A stretch of 59,220 bases of DNA, taken from the NCBI GenBank assembly GCA_900544255.1, contig UQUM01000012.1, positions 1-59,220 of the forward strand. The letters are read 5' to 3'. Source of the DNA: an uncultured Sutterella sp. (GTDB lineage: Bacteria > Pseudomonadota > Gammaproteobacteria > Burkholderiales > Burkholderiaceae_F). How positions within the stretch are numbered: position 1 is the first letter of the stretch; every line of letters starts with the position of its first letter. The translations under genes and the position numbers were made by a program. Shown here in pieces: positions 17,100-25,517 of the stretch. The notes beneath the pieces are model-generated. The model did no database searches and had not been told where the DNA came from. It saw nothing but the letters and a program-made list of their open reading frames with translations.

Positions 17100-17448
17100 C
17101 GTCCTTGACAGGCGCGTCTTCTGGCTCGGGCTGAGGCCCGGGAGGAAGAGGAAAGTCTCGGCGGTAGGTTTCTTCATCAACCAGCTGCTTGTCGGCACCG
17201 TAATAGAGCGAGTAGCCGGCGTACTGCGGGAAGCTTTCAAGGAAAGCTTTGCTCGGAATCACGCGTCCGTCTTCAAACAAACGGCCGACATATCGCTTTG
17301 CGCTGCGACGCGGAGTCTTGCGCACAGGATCCCATTTGGTCTGGTACGCGTGCACATACGTGAAGCCTTTCGCATTGGTATCAGTTGTGAAATACCACTT
17401 CTTATTTTGGTTCATGATGATCCCTCGCATAATGATAGGGATCAACAT
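17100..17448 (-). pseudogene. IS1634-like transposase, N-terminal remnant
   Basis: The minus strand from 17448 reads NKKWYFTTDTNAKGFTYVHA, then KRYVGRLFEDGRVIPSKAFL and GYSLYYGADKQLVDEETY. This is the typical N-terminal domain of IS1634/IS4-superfamily transposases ('xxVGKLxDxGxxIPxKxFL'). Similarity is lost after about residue 105, and the open frame then runs on antisense into potE, so the catalytic DDE domain is absent. A 3' piece of a similar transposase, in the same orientation, lies on the other side of the symporter gene at 19.3-19.9 kb. Confidence 0.6.
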
Positions 17449-17460
17449 AAAGATTTTTTA

Positions 17461-17499
17461 AACCGCCTGCTTATTGCGAGGCAATAAACACAGGCGGTT
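17461..17499. repeat. nested hairpin upstream of the transposase remnant
   Basis: Outer arms AACCGCCTG (17461-17469) and CAGGCGGTT (17491-17499) enclose inner arms TTATTGC (17471-17477) and GCAATAA (17481-17487) with a 3-nt loop. It lies 13 bp before the transposase start codon. Such structures near IS ends can block entry of outside transcripts or ribosomes. There is no T-run on either 3' side, so it is not a simple terminator. Confidence 0.45.
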
Positions 17500-17572
17500 C
17501 GAAGACAGTGTGAAGACCTTTTGACTTCCCTCAAGCCAAATGTGGATCAGCTATCCGGGAATTCAGGTTGAT

Positions 17573-17589
17573 AAAGTCCGTCGGACTTT
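17573..17589. promoter_or_regulatory. 17-bp palindrome AAAGTCCG-T-CGGACTTT upstream of the symporter
   Basis: Perfect 8-bp arms around one central base, followed by TT. It is 180 bp before the AGCS start in an otherwise AT-rich gap (17449-17768). It can be read as an operator or as a short terminator hairpin (AAAGTC/GACTTT with T4). No other feature was recognised in this gap apart from the AAGGAAA Shine-Dalgarno just before the gene. Confidence 0.35.
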
Positions 17590-17768
17590 TGCCGCAATGC
17601 CAAACGGTTTGTTACAATTAAAAATTCGTTTTTAGAGAACACGGGCCTGTTCCCTGCTCCGTCCGTCGTATTTTCGGTTGATCTGTCCATTGCTCGTGCA
17701 GGAGCTCGAATTTCGGCCGTTGACGAAAAAAACTGATCAAATGAAAAGACTGAGAAGGAAAATCCTAC

Positions 17769-19199
17769 ATGAATTGGCTCAATGACATAGTCAGTGTGAT
17801 CAACAATTATTTGTGGTCATACGTTCTCATCGTGATGCTCATCGGCATCGGCCTGTGGTTCACGATCCGCACGCGCTTCGTTCAGATCCGCTGTCTTCCC
17901 GAGATGTTCCACCTGATGACCGAAGCCGCCGACGCCAAGCCGCGCGAGGGCCATATTTCAACCTTCCAGGCCTTCTGCGTTTCGACCGCCTCCCGCGTAG
18001 GCGTCGGCAACATCGCCGGCATTGCCATTGCGGTTGCCACGGGCGGCCCGGGCGCCGTCTTCTGGATGTGGGTCATCGCCACGATCGGCGCCGCCTCGGG
18101 CTTCGTCGAATCCACGCTCGCCCAGATCTACAAGGCTCCGCGCAAGGGCGGCGGCTTTGTGGGCGGCCCGGCCTACTACATCGACAACGTTCTCGGCTCC
18201 TCGTTCTTCGCGACCGTCTTCGCCGTTCTGCTCGCCGTCACCTACGGCCTGATCTTCAATTCCGTTCAGGCCAATACGATCAGCCTCTCCATGCAGGCTT
18301 CGTTCGGCTTTGACACGCAGGCGACCGGCTTCGCCATCGCCGTCGTCACGGCTCTCGTGATCTTCGGCGGCCTCAACCGCATCGCCAAGGTGGTCGGCGT
18401 GATGGTCCCGATCATGGCTGGCGCCTACATCCTCGTGGCGCTGTCCGTCACGGTGATGAACATCTCGCTTCTTCCCAAAGTGCTCTCCACCGTCTTTCGC
18501 TGCGCCTTCGACTTCGACGCCGTTCTGGGCGCCGGCTTCGGCATGGCTCTCATGACCGGCATCAAGCGCGGCCTCTTCTCCAACGAAGCCGGCATGGGTG
18601 CTGTTCCGAACGCCGCCGCCACTGCCGACGCAACCCATCCTGCCAAGCAGGGCCTCGTGCAGGCGCTCGGCGTCTACTTCGACACGCTGATCGTTTGCAC
18701 GGCCTCCGCCATGCTCGTGCTGCTCACCCCCGGCTGGGCCGACTCCGGCAAGACCGGCATTGCGCTCATCCAGCAGACGCTCTCCGGCCAGCTCGGCGAA
18801 TGGACGAATGCCTTCATGAGCGTTACGGTTCTCTTCTTCGCCTTCAGCTCCATCATCGGCAACTACTTCTACGGCGAAATCAACATGGACTTCATCAGCC
18901 GTCATTCGGCCGCGCTGTGGATCTACCGCGCCTTCGTCGTGATGATGGTTTATCTCGGCTCCGTCGCCTCGCTCGGCCTCGTCTGGAACCTCGCTGACCT
19001 CTTCATGGCGCTCATGGCCATCGTCAACCTTGTCGCCATTTTGCTTCTGGGCAAGTTCGCCTTCATTGCGCTCGACGACTACATCGGCCAGAAGAAGCGC
19101 GGCATCGCCAATCCGGAATTCGATCCGAAGGTGATGCCGAGCACCAAGGGCATCCTTTGCTGGCCGCGCCACAAGGATGAGGAAATCGAACAGTGCTGA
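17769..19199 (+). CDS. alanine/glycine:cation symporter (AGCS family), copy 1
   Basis: The 476-residue protein has about 10-11 membrane helices and the AGCS signature GGPGAVFWMWVIATIGAAS..FVESTLAQIYK (about residues 90-120). Other family blocks are SRVGVGNIAGIA, KRGLFSNEAGMG and HPAKQGLVQALGVYFDT. It imports alanine or glycine with Na+ or H+. Codon use differs from neighbours: GGC, GCC, CTG, AAG and ATC dominate, giving a higher third-position GC than copy 2 at 33.5 kb. It is flanked on both sides by broken transposase pieces in the same orientation. These points suggest recent transfer, perhaps as cargo between two IS copies. Confidence 0.93.
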   Translation: MNWLNDIVSVINNYLWSYVLIVMLIGIGLWFTIRTRFVQIRCLPEMFHLMTEAADAKPREGHISTFQAFCVSTASRVGVGNIAGIAIAVATGGPGAVFWMWVIATIGAASGFVESTLAQIYKAPRKGGGFVGGPAYYIDNVLGSSFFATVFAVLLAVTYGLIFNSVQANTISLSMQASFGFDTQATGFAIAVVTALVIFGGLNRIAKVVGVMVPIMAGAYILVALSVTVMNISLLPKVLSTVFRCAFDFDAVLGAGFGMALMTGIKRGLFSNEAGMGAVPNAAATADATHPAKQGLVQALGVYFDTLIVCTASAMLVLLTPGWADSGKTGIALIQQTLSGQLGEWTNAFMSVTVLFFAFSSIIGNYFYGEINMDFISRHSAALWIYRAFVVMMVYLGSVASLGLVWNLADLFMALMAIVNLVAILLLGKFAFIALDDYIGQKKRGIANPEFDPKVMPSTKGILCWPRHKDEEIEQC

Positions 19200-19282
19200 T
19201 TGCCTGCTGATCGCTCGACTCCTTGATTGAAGCCCGCTTGTGCTCGTTTGCCCGAAACTCCCGGATAACTGATCCATATCTG

Positions 19283-19850
19283 TTATTTGAGGACTTTCGG
19301 AGGCAACGCTAATCCAAGCAGCGCGAATAATTCGCGCTGCTTTTTTGCAAGCTGGCGAACTACCCATGCATTGGCGTCTTTGCGTTTTTCGGCCTTGATC
19401 AATCGAAGCTTGCCGAACAGCACATCCATCGAATTGTTCGGTACCCTCATGTTCAAGGTCTTCTCGTTGACGTGCGCCTGATGCATCATCATGAGACGCA
19501 GAGACGTTGCCAACGTGCAGACAAAGAGCTTTCCAAGATAGTTTTTTCTGTGCAGCGCAGACGATCTCCGTCAAGCTAGTTTTTAAACTGCTCGAAATCG
19601 TTCTCCACTGTTCCACGCATGCGATAAGTCTTAAGCGCTGCAATGGGGGCAGACTCCACATTGCTTCTCAGCACAAACATGCCGGAGTACTTCAACGTAT
19701 TTCTGATGGCCTGGTCGTTTCTAATCCATGCCTTGGTTTTGTCCTGTTTGGTAACCTGAACAACGAATCCCTTGTAGGGGAGTGTCTCGATTTTTGTGTC
19801 CAGGGTGGTTTTCAAGGGGGCAGCCAATACGCGAGGCTCTCATCCCATAC
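19283..19850 (-). pseudogene. IS1634-like transposase, C-terminal remnant with stop and frameshift
   Basis: The minus strand reads LPYKGFVVQVTKQDKTKAWI and YRMRGTVENDFEQFKN, the block around the catalytic Glu of DDE transposases (Y..R..VE..F...K). A TAG at 19576-19578 interrupts it. The next residues LDGDRLRCTEK fit the family ('LDGDRxR'), and after a frameshift the rest continues as MATSLRLMMMHQAHVNEK to the natural end LALPPKVLK. The N-terminal half is missing. Together with the piece at 17.1-17.4 kb these are inner-facing halves around the symporter gene. Confidence 0.7.
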
Positions 19851-19973
19851 AAAAAAATGAATTTCAGTCCAAAATCTTATTTATTTCATTTAAAATTTGT
19901 CGGTTGATTTGTTTTTTAGTGTCTCGTGCTGCCGAGGTCGGCTTTGTGCCGATCTTTCACAGTCTGAACCTCA

Positions 19974-22748
19974 ATGCGTATGTCCCGTCTGCGAACCTGC
20001 CTTACCGGCTTTCTGCTCACCGTCATTGCACTGACGACCTTTGCTGCTTCACCGTCCGCGGCCAAAGTTGTGCGCATCGGTTGGTACCCAGATCTTTACA
20101 ATTGCATCAGCACGAACGGCATCAAGACGGGCTACGTCTACGACTACGCTCAGACCGTCGCATCCTATACCGGTTGGACGTACGAATACGTCGAAGCGGA
20201 TTGGGCGACGCTTTTGGAAATGCTCAAAAAGGGTGACCTCGACCTCGTGGGCGGAGTCTCGTATTCACAAGAACGCGCTCGAACAATAGCGTTTTCCGCC
20301 CTACCCATGGGACAAGAAAAGCACTTCCTTTACGCCGATCTCAACGGTACCGGCATTTCTGCAGCCGATTTAACGTCGGTAAACGGAAAACGCATCGGTA
20401 TTCTCCAAGGCAGTCTGCAGGTTCCGCTTTTTTTTCAGTGGCAAAAACGTCACCACGTAACCCTCGACACGCTTTACACCGCGAACTTAGCCGAGATCCG
20501 CACGGGCCTTGCCGAACACCGTTTCGACGGATTCGTGTCCACGATGACGTCTTTTTGGGAATCGGTCAACATGAAACCCATTGCCACCATCGGCAGTACC
20601 GGGATGTATTTCGGCATCAACAAAAACAGACCGGATCTCAAAGCGGAACTCGATGCTGCGATGCAGCAGATGGAGTCCGACCTTCCCTTCTTCGCGAACG
20701 ATCTTGCCAAACGCTATCAATATACGTCAGCCACGTTTGAAGCCACTTCCGGTGAAATCGCCTGGCTCAACGCACACGGTCCCGTCCGCATCGGTCATCT
20801 CAATTTTGACCCGGGAATCTCCAGTCACAGCCCCCAATTCAACACGAAGATCGGCGTCCTCTATGACTACATTCAATCGGCCCGAACGAGTCTCGACAAC
20901 TATGCCCTCAGTTTCGAGACGATGGGCTTTGACACGGAAGCCGAACTATTGAAGGCCCTCAAAGAACATCGGGTGGACGTCATTTTTCATTTCGGCCGAG
21001 ATCCGTATCTCGCGGAACAAAACGGCTTGATTCTCTCACAGCCGGTGCTCTCTCATCCGCTCACGGTCGTCACGGCGCAAGATTTATTTGACGAATCGCG
21101 TTCCAACACCGTGGCGATTACCCGTGATCACCTTCTCACCCGAGCTCATATCTCGCAAAACTACCCGTCGTGGCAGATCCTCGAAGTCGCTTCGGACGCC
21201 GACGCACAAGAAGCCGTCCTCGACGGCCGTGCTTCGTGCTTTCTCCCGTACGATCGGCACACCACGAACTACTCGGGGAAGGACGGACTGCACCGCGTTA
21301 CCTTGATGCAGCCCGACACCGTGGCTTTTGCCGTCACCCGTGACAACACGCAGCTGCTTGCCGTTCTCAACAAAACGCTGAAAAAGGTCCCTGCGGAGAT
21401 GCTGACGGCCCGTTGGTCGATGTACCACAACATTCCCAAAACACCCTCGACGCTTGATTTCGTCCGCGAGAATCCCGGCACCGTGGCCCTCGGTCTTGTG
21501 CTTTCTCTGCTCATCCTTGAACTCCTGCGGCGCTCCAAAGCGACGGAACGAAAGACTCGGGCTTTGAATGAACAGTTAAAAGTTGCCGTACAAAAAGCCA
21601 CCGCAGCCGATGAGGCCAAAACGCAGTTTCTTTTCTACATGTCCCACGACATCCGCACCCCGATGAACGCCCTCTTAGGCTGCTCGCGGATGATCAAAGC
21701 CGAACTCACTGATCCGAAACTGCTCAACTACCAAAAGAAGCTTGAACAAGCCGGCAGTCTCCTTCTCTCCATCATCAACAACGTGCTCGATATGGCACGC
21801 ATCGAAAGCGGCAAAGTCAACGTCGAGACAAGTCCCTGCAACCTGCCTCGCTTATTTAACGATCTCTGCGAAGTCTTCGAGCTGCCCGCCGAGGAAAAGA
21901 ACCTCAAACACGTGCTCGACGTCCGCCTTGAGCACCCGAACGTCCTCTGCGACTCGACGAAAGTGAAGGAAATTTTCACAAACCTTCTCAGCAACGCCGT
22001 CAAATACACCCCCAAAGGCGGAAGCATCACATTCTCGATCACGGAAGAAGCGTCACCACGGACGGGATTCATGACCCTCAAAGCCCAAATGTCGGACACC
22101 GGCATCGGAATGAGTGAAGCCTATCAGAAGACAATCTTTGAGCCCTTCACGCGGGAGCACAACACGACGACCTCCAAAATTGCCGGCACGGGACTCGGCA
22201 TGCCGATCGTGAAAAGGCTCGTCGACATGATGTCGGGAACGATTACCGTTAAAAGCGAGCCGGGCCGCGGCAGTATTTTCACTGTGTACCTCCCTCTTGA
22301 AATTCTCGCTTTCTCCGAACCTTCGGCCGACAAAAAAAACGACGCGCGTAACGAAGCCCTCCGTATCCGCGGCCGGCACGTGCTTATCGCGGAAGACAAC
22401 GACCTCAATGCCGAAATCGCGCTTTTTATTTTGGAAGAAATGGGCGTCAGCGCCGACCGCGTCTCCGACGGCCGACAATGCGTGAATCGCCTCGCGTCGG
22501 CACCTGCCGGGACGTACGATGCGATTTTGATGGACATTCAGATGCCGGTTATGGACGGGTACGAAGCAACGCGCGCCATCCGGGCACTCAGCGATCGCGA
22601 AAAAGCCCGCATTCCGATCCTCGCGATGACCGCGAACACCTTCCAAGAAGACAAAATGAACGCCGTTACGGCCGGCATGAACGGGCACGTCGCCAAACCC
22701 ATCGATCCTGCGGTGCTCACATCAGCTCTCGCCACCGTCATCGGCTGA
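19974..22748 (+). CDS. BvgS/EvgS-like hybrid sensor histidine kinase, paralogue 2
   Basis: The layout is the same as the kinase at 4.1-7.0 kb: signal peptide (about 1-30, cleavage near SAA-KVV), two SBP_bac_3-type domains (about 33-250 and 268-485), one membrane helix (about 502-519), HisKA with His558 in YMSHDIRTPMN, HATPase with DTGIG (708-712) and GTGLG (738-742), and a receiver with Asp854 in LMDIQMP. No HPt domain follows. The two proteins share long identical stretches in the kinase core but diverge in the sensor domains, so they may read different ligands through a similar output. Two ATG codons (19974, 19980) are possible starts; neither has a strong ribosome binding site. Confidence 0.92.
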   Translation: MRMSRLRTCLTGFLLTVIALTTFAASPSAAKVVRIGWYPDLYNCISTNGIKTGYVYDYAQTVASYTGWTYEYVEADWATLLEMLKKGDLDLVGGVSYSQERARTIAFSALPMGQEKHFLYADLNGTGISAADLTSVNGKRIGILQGSLQVPLFFQWQKRHHVTLDTLYTANLAEIRTGLAEHRFDGFVSTMTSFWESVNMKPIATIGSTGMYFGINKNRPDLKAELDAAMQQMESDLPFFANDLAKRYQYTSATFEATSGEIAWLNAHGPVRIGHLNFDPGISSHSPQFNTKIGVLYDYIQSARTSLDNYALSFETMGFDTEAELLKALKEHRVDVIFHFGRDPYLAEQNGLILSQPVLSHPLTVVTAQDLFDESRSNTVAITRDHLLTRAHISQNYPSWQILEVASDADAQEAVLDGRASCFLPYDRHTTNYSGKDGLHRVTLMQPDTVAFAVTRDNTQLLAVLNKTLKKVPAEMLTARWSMYHNIPKTPSTLDFVRENPGTVALGLVLSLLILELLRRSKATERKTRALNEQLKVAVQKATAADEAKTQFLFYMSHDIRTPMNALLGCSRMIKAELTDPKLLNYQKKLEQAGSLLLSIINNVLDMARIESGKVNVETSPCNLPRLFNDLCEVFELPAEEKNLKHVLDVRLEHPNVLCDSTKVKEIFTNLLSNAVKYTPKGGSITFSITEEASPRTGFMTLKAQMSDTGIGMSEAYQKTIFEPFTREHNTTTSKIAGTGLGMPIVKRLVDMMSGTITVKSEPGRGSIFTVYLPLEILAFSEPSADKKNDARNEALRIRGRHVLIAEDNDLNAEIALFILEEMGVSADRVSDGRQCVNRLASAPAGTYDAILMDIQMPVMDGYEATRAIRALSDREKARIPILAMTANTFQEDKMNAVTAGMNGHVAKPIDPAVLTSALATVIG

Positions 22749-22765
22749 CGTTCCGCGTCTTGGAC

Positions 22766-22814
22766 AAAAAATATCCGCCGGCCTCGCGTTTTGAGAGTAC
22801 CGGCGGATTATTTT
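22766..22814. terminator. bidirectional terminator between kinase 2 and pepT
   Basis: ATCCGCCGG at 22773-22781 pairs with CCGGCGGAT at 22800-22808. An A-run precedes the stem and TATTTT follows it, so U-tracts are present for both strands. It separates two convergent genes. Confidence 0.8.
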
Positions 22815-22838
22815 GAGTTCAACGAAACGTTAGGCGGC

Positions 22839-24089
22839 TTATTTCTGCGTACCTGCAATGAGGTCGACCAAGGTCAACGTCGTCTCAAGACTCTTTTCCC
22901 ACGCCTTCATCGGAATGAATTCGCAGTTGGAGTGGAAATTATGAGCGCCCGTGAAGTAGTTGGGCGTCAAAATCCCGGTCGTTGAGATGAAGGAGCCGTC
23001 CGTACCGCCGCGCATCGCCTTGGTAAGGGGCTTTACGTTGAGGATCTCAAGCGCCCGATAGAGGTGATCAATGCAGACGCGGTTCTTCTCGGTCACGGCG
23101 TCGGCAATATTGGCGTAGACGTCCGTCTGCTTATACTCGATCTGAGCCTTCGGGTGACGAACCTTCAGGAATTCCACCGCAGACGCAAGAAGCTTTTTCT
23201 TCGCTTCGTAACCCGTCTTACTGTGGTCACGGATGTTGAACTTAATCACCGCAGACGACGGACCGCCTTCAATGTACTTCGGGAGAATGAAGCCCTCGCG
23301 GTTTTCCGTGAATTCCGGCATTTCGCCGCGGTCAAGCATGTTGAGAAAATCGTGCGCCACCATGACGGGGTTCACGAGCACTCCCTTCGAACTCATCGGG
23401 TGGGCGGACACACCCTTGATGCGAAGTTCAGCACTCCCGGCATTGAAGGTTTCGTAAACCACTTCCCCGAGTTCGCAGCAGTCGATCGTGTAGGCAAAAT
23501 CCACCGGGAACTTCGAGAAGTCCAGCTTTTTGGCGCCGCAGAGCCCGATTTCTTCATCCGGCACAAAGGAGACGTAGATGTCGCCGTGCGGGCGGTTTTC
23601 CTTCGTGATAATGCTCATTGCGGTCATGACGTTCGCCACAGCGCTCTTGTCGTCCGCGCCCAGCACCGACGTGCCGTCCGTGACGACGAGATCGTCGCCG
23701 ACGCAGCGATTCAATTCCGGGTGTTCGGCCGTACGGATCCAGATGTCTTTTTCCGTATTAAGGCAAACGTCCCCGCCCTGGTAATTCTTAATCACCTGCG
23801 GATGAATCACGGGCGACAAACCGCAGTCGACCGTATCCATGTGGGCGCACCAACCGACGACGGGCGCGGTCTTCCCCGCAGGAAGGTTGGAAGGAAGATA
23901 TGCCGTCACGACGGCGTATTCGGAGACTTCCACCTTCTCGAAACCCATCGCTTTGAGTTCCTCGGCAAGGAGGTTCGCAAGATCAAATTCCTTGGGGTTG
24001 CTCGGCACGACCCCCGCCTTCGGGTCGCTCTGCGTAGGAACGGCGACGTAACGGAGGAACCGTTCCAGAAGTTCAGCTTTCTTATCCAT
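22839..24089 (-). CDS. pepT: peptidase T (tripeptide aminopeptidase, M20B)
   Basis: The 416-residue cytoplasmic enzyme removes the N-terminal residue from tripeptides using two zinc ions. Metal ligands are visible: His83 and Asp85 in CAHMDTVD, Asp146 in LGADDKSA, Glu179-Glu180 in VPDEEIG (general base and ligand), and Asp203 in YTIDCCELGE; the GTDGSF and HNFHSNCEF blocks near the C-terminus also fit PepT. Length matches E. coli PepT (408). It is the last of three same-strand genes (M20 peptidase, DcuC-like carrier, pepT), but a strong terminator lies just 26 bp upstream, so its expression may depend on read-through or a promoter inside the carrier gene. Confidence 0.95.
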   Translation of the reverse strand: MDKKAELLERFLRYVAVPTQSDPKAGVVPSNPKEFDLANLLAEELKAMGFEKVEVSEYAVVTAYLPSNLPAGKTAPVVGWCAHMDTVDCGLSPVIHPQVIKNYQGGDVCLNTEKDIWIRTAEHPELNRCVGDDLVVTDGTSVLGADDKSAVANVMTAMSIITKENRPHGDIYVSFVPDEEIGLCGAKKLDFSKFPVDFAYTIDCCELGEVVYETFNAGSAELRIKGVSAHPMSSKGVLVNPVMVAHDFLNMLDRGEMPEFTENREGFILPKYIEGGPSSAVIKFNIRDHSKTGYEAKKKLLASAVEFLKVRHPKAQIEYKQTDVYANIADAVTEKNRVCIDHLYRALEILNVKPLTKAMRGGTDGSFISTTGILTPNYFTGAHNFHSNCEFIPMKAWEKSLETTLTLVDLIAGTQK

Positions 24090-24114
24090 TTCTCTTTACC
24101 CAAAAAATATTCGA

Positions 24115-24155
24115 TATAAAAAAGCCGAAGGTGAGAATTTCCCGCCTCCGGCTCC
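24115..24155 (-). terminator. Rho-independent terminator after the DcuC-family gene
   Basis: On the minus strand AGCCGGAGG pairs imperfectly with CCTTCGGCT and is followed by a T6 run (A-run at 24118-24123 on the plus strand). It lies between the DcuC-family stop and the pepT start, only 26 bp from pepT, and would reduce or prevent co-transcription. Confidence 0.75.
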
Positions 24156-24167
24156 TTTGAGGTCAGA

Positions 24168-25433
24168 CTAGACCGTGAAGAAATACAAGACTGCGAGCAT
24201 TACGACTGCGCAGGGTGCCGTACGCTTCACGATTTCCATCGGGCTCACCATGGCGATGCCGGACAGAACGATGATGCCGCCCGCCAACGGGGACGCCATA
24301 CGACCGATACCGGCCGCCATCATGGCGAGGTAACCGAGGCCGTCGATCGTGAAACCGAAGGCCGGCGCATGCGGGGTCACGGCTTCATTGAAGGCAAATG
24401 CCGCCGCGTCGCCCGAACCCGTCAACACACCCAAAATGAAGGGGCCGACGCTGCCGCCGATCTTCGCAATTTCGTTGGAGTTCTTGAGGAATTCCACGAA
24501 GAGGTCGATGACGCCGCAGGCGCGCAAGCCCGCTGCGAACACACCGGCCGCAATGATGATGCCCATGATGTTGGCGTAGCCTTTGCCCATGCCGTCAAAG
24601 AACTTCTTCGTCACGGTCTGGGGATCCGAGCGCGTCACGACGAGCGCGTAGATCATACCGATCAACATGGCGGTTGCGACCGAAATCTTCACGCCGGGAA
24701 CCCACAAAGAGAAGACGACGAGGAGAACCACGGGAACGAGCGGAGCCAGCGCAAAAAGAATGTTCGGGTTTTCGGGAAGCTGGCTCTCGCCTTCGGTCTT
24801 AAATTCGCCGAAGCCTTCCTTCTTGAAGTCGCCGTAGACGAGACACATCACCGTCATCAGAACGATGGAAGCGATGGAGAGCGTCAACGTCATCATGCCG
24901 TGAGCACCGATGAAGTCGATCACTTCCATGCCGGCCAACTTCGCGATGAAGGGGTTGTGAGAAACGCCCGGGTTAAAGTAAGCGGGCATCAGGCAGGCGC
25001 CTACGGCCGCCGCCGCCAAAGACGGACGGAACCCGGCGCGCACCAAAATCGGAATCATCGTCGGAGCGACGGACGCGCACAGACCTGCCATCGAAGGAAT
25101 GGCGGTCGCAATGACGCTCGTCACCGCCATGCAGGCGGGCAACAAGAAAAGACCCAACTTCTTTAAGGGCTTTGTGAGAAGGCGCACGAGGTGCACGTCG
25201 CACTTCGTAATCGAAATCACGGCCGCAAAACCCATGGCCGAGCAGATGGCGATGATGAGCGCACCGTTCGTCATCGACTTGTCAAACTGCTTGAAGGCCA
25301 TCATCGGCTGCAGAGAAATCAAGGCCATCACCAAGCCCGAAACCAAGAGCACGAGACGCGTCTCGTAGCGCTTGATGAGGCCGTAGACGGCCGCAATGAC
25401 TACCACGACGGCAGCCCAGATTGTCCAACTCAT
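24168..25433 (-). CDS. DcuC-family carrier
   Basis: The 421-residue inner-membrane protein has about 12 helices and the DcuC-family C-terminal block LTGSGDAAAFAFNEAVTPHA followed by GYLAMMAAGIGRMASPLAGG. Family members transport C4-dicarboxylates such as succinate and fumarate, mostly in anaerobes. Here it lies between two M20-type peptidases, so it could instead carry a peptide or amino-acid derivative processed by them; that is inference from context only. Start ATG has an AAAGGAGA Shine-Dalgarno. A hairpin at 25463-25508 separates it from the upstream peptidase. Confidence 0.85.
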   Translation of the reverse strand: MSWTIWAAVVVVIAAVYGLIKRYETRLVLLVSGLVMALISLQPMMAFKQFDKSMTNGALIIAICSAMGFAAVISITKCDVHLVRLLTKPLKKLGLFLLPACMAVTSVIATAIPSMAGLCASVAPTMIPILVRAGFRPSLAAAAVGACLMPAYFNPGVSHNPFIAKLAGMEVIDFIGAHGMMTLTLSIASIVLMTVMCLVYGDFKKEGFGEFKTEGESQLPENPNILFALAPLVPVVLLVVFSLWVPGVKISVATAMLIGMIYALVVTRSDPQTVTKKFFDGMGKGYANIMGIIIAAGVFAAGLRACGVIDLFVEFLKNSNEIAKIGGSVGPFILGVLTGSGDAAAFAFNEAVTPHAPAFGFTIDGLGYLAMMAAGIGRMASPLAGGIIVLSGIAMVSPMEIVKRTAPCAVVMLAVLYFFTV

Positions 25434-25462
25434 TTCTTTGTCTCCTTTGGTTTGAATTGAAG

Positions 25463-25508
25463 CCGCCCGTTGCCCCGTGGAAATCGGGCTCCTAGGCGGG
25501 CGGTTTTT
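25463..25508. terminator. hairpin with T5 tail between M20 peptidase and DcuC-family gene
   Basis: CCGCCCG at 25463-25469 pairs with CGGGCGG at 25497-25503, followed on the plus strand by TTTTT. On the transcribed minus strand the stem is preceded by A5 and followed only by CTTC, so it may act as a weak attenuator between the two genes rather than a full stop. Confidence 0.5.
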
Positions 25509-25517
25509 ATGAACCCA

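Noticed and set aside
16864..17100. C-terminal part of the 194-aa frame that starts with the transposase N-terminus
   Set aside because: Below about 17.1 kb the frame is antisense to potE and to the hairpin after it, and similarity to transposases has ended.
17958..19661. 567-aa minus-strand open frame across the AGCS gene
   Set aside because: It is the antisense of a high-GC symporter gene and is rich in Glu, Asp, Gly and His without any domain. Long shadow frames are expected with this codon bias.
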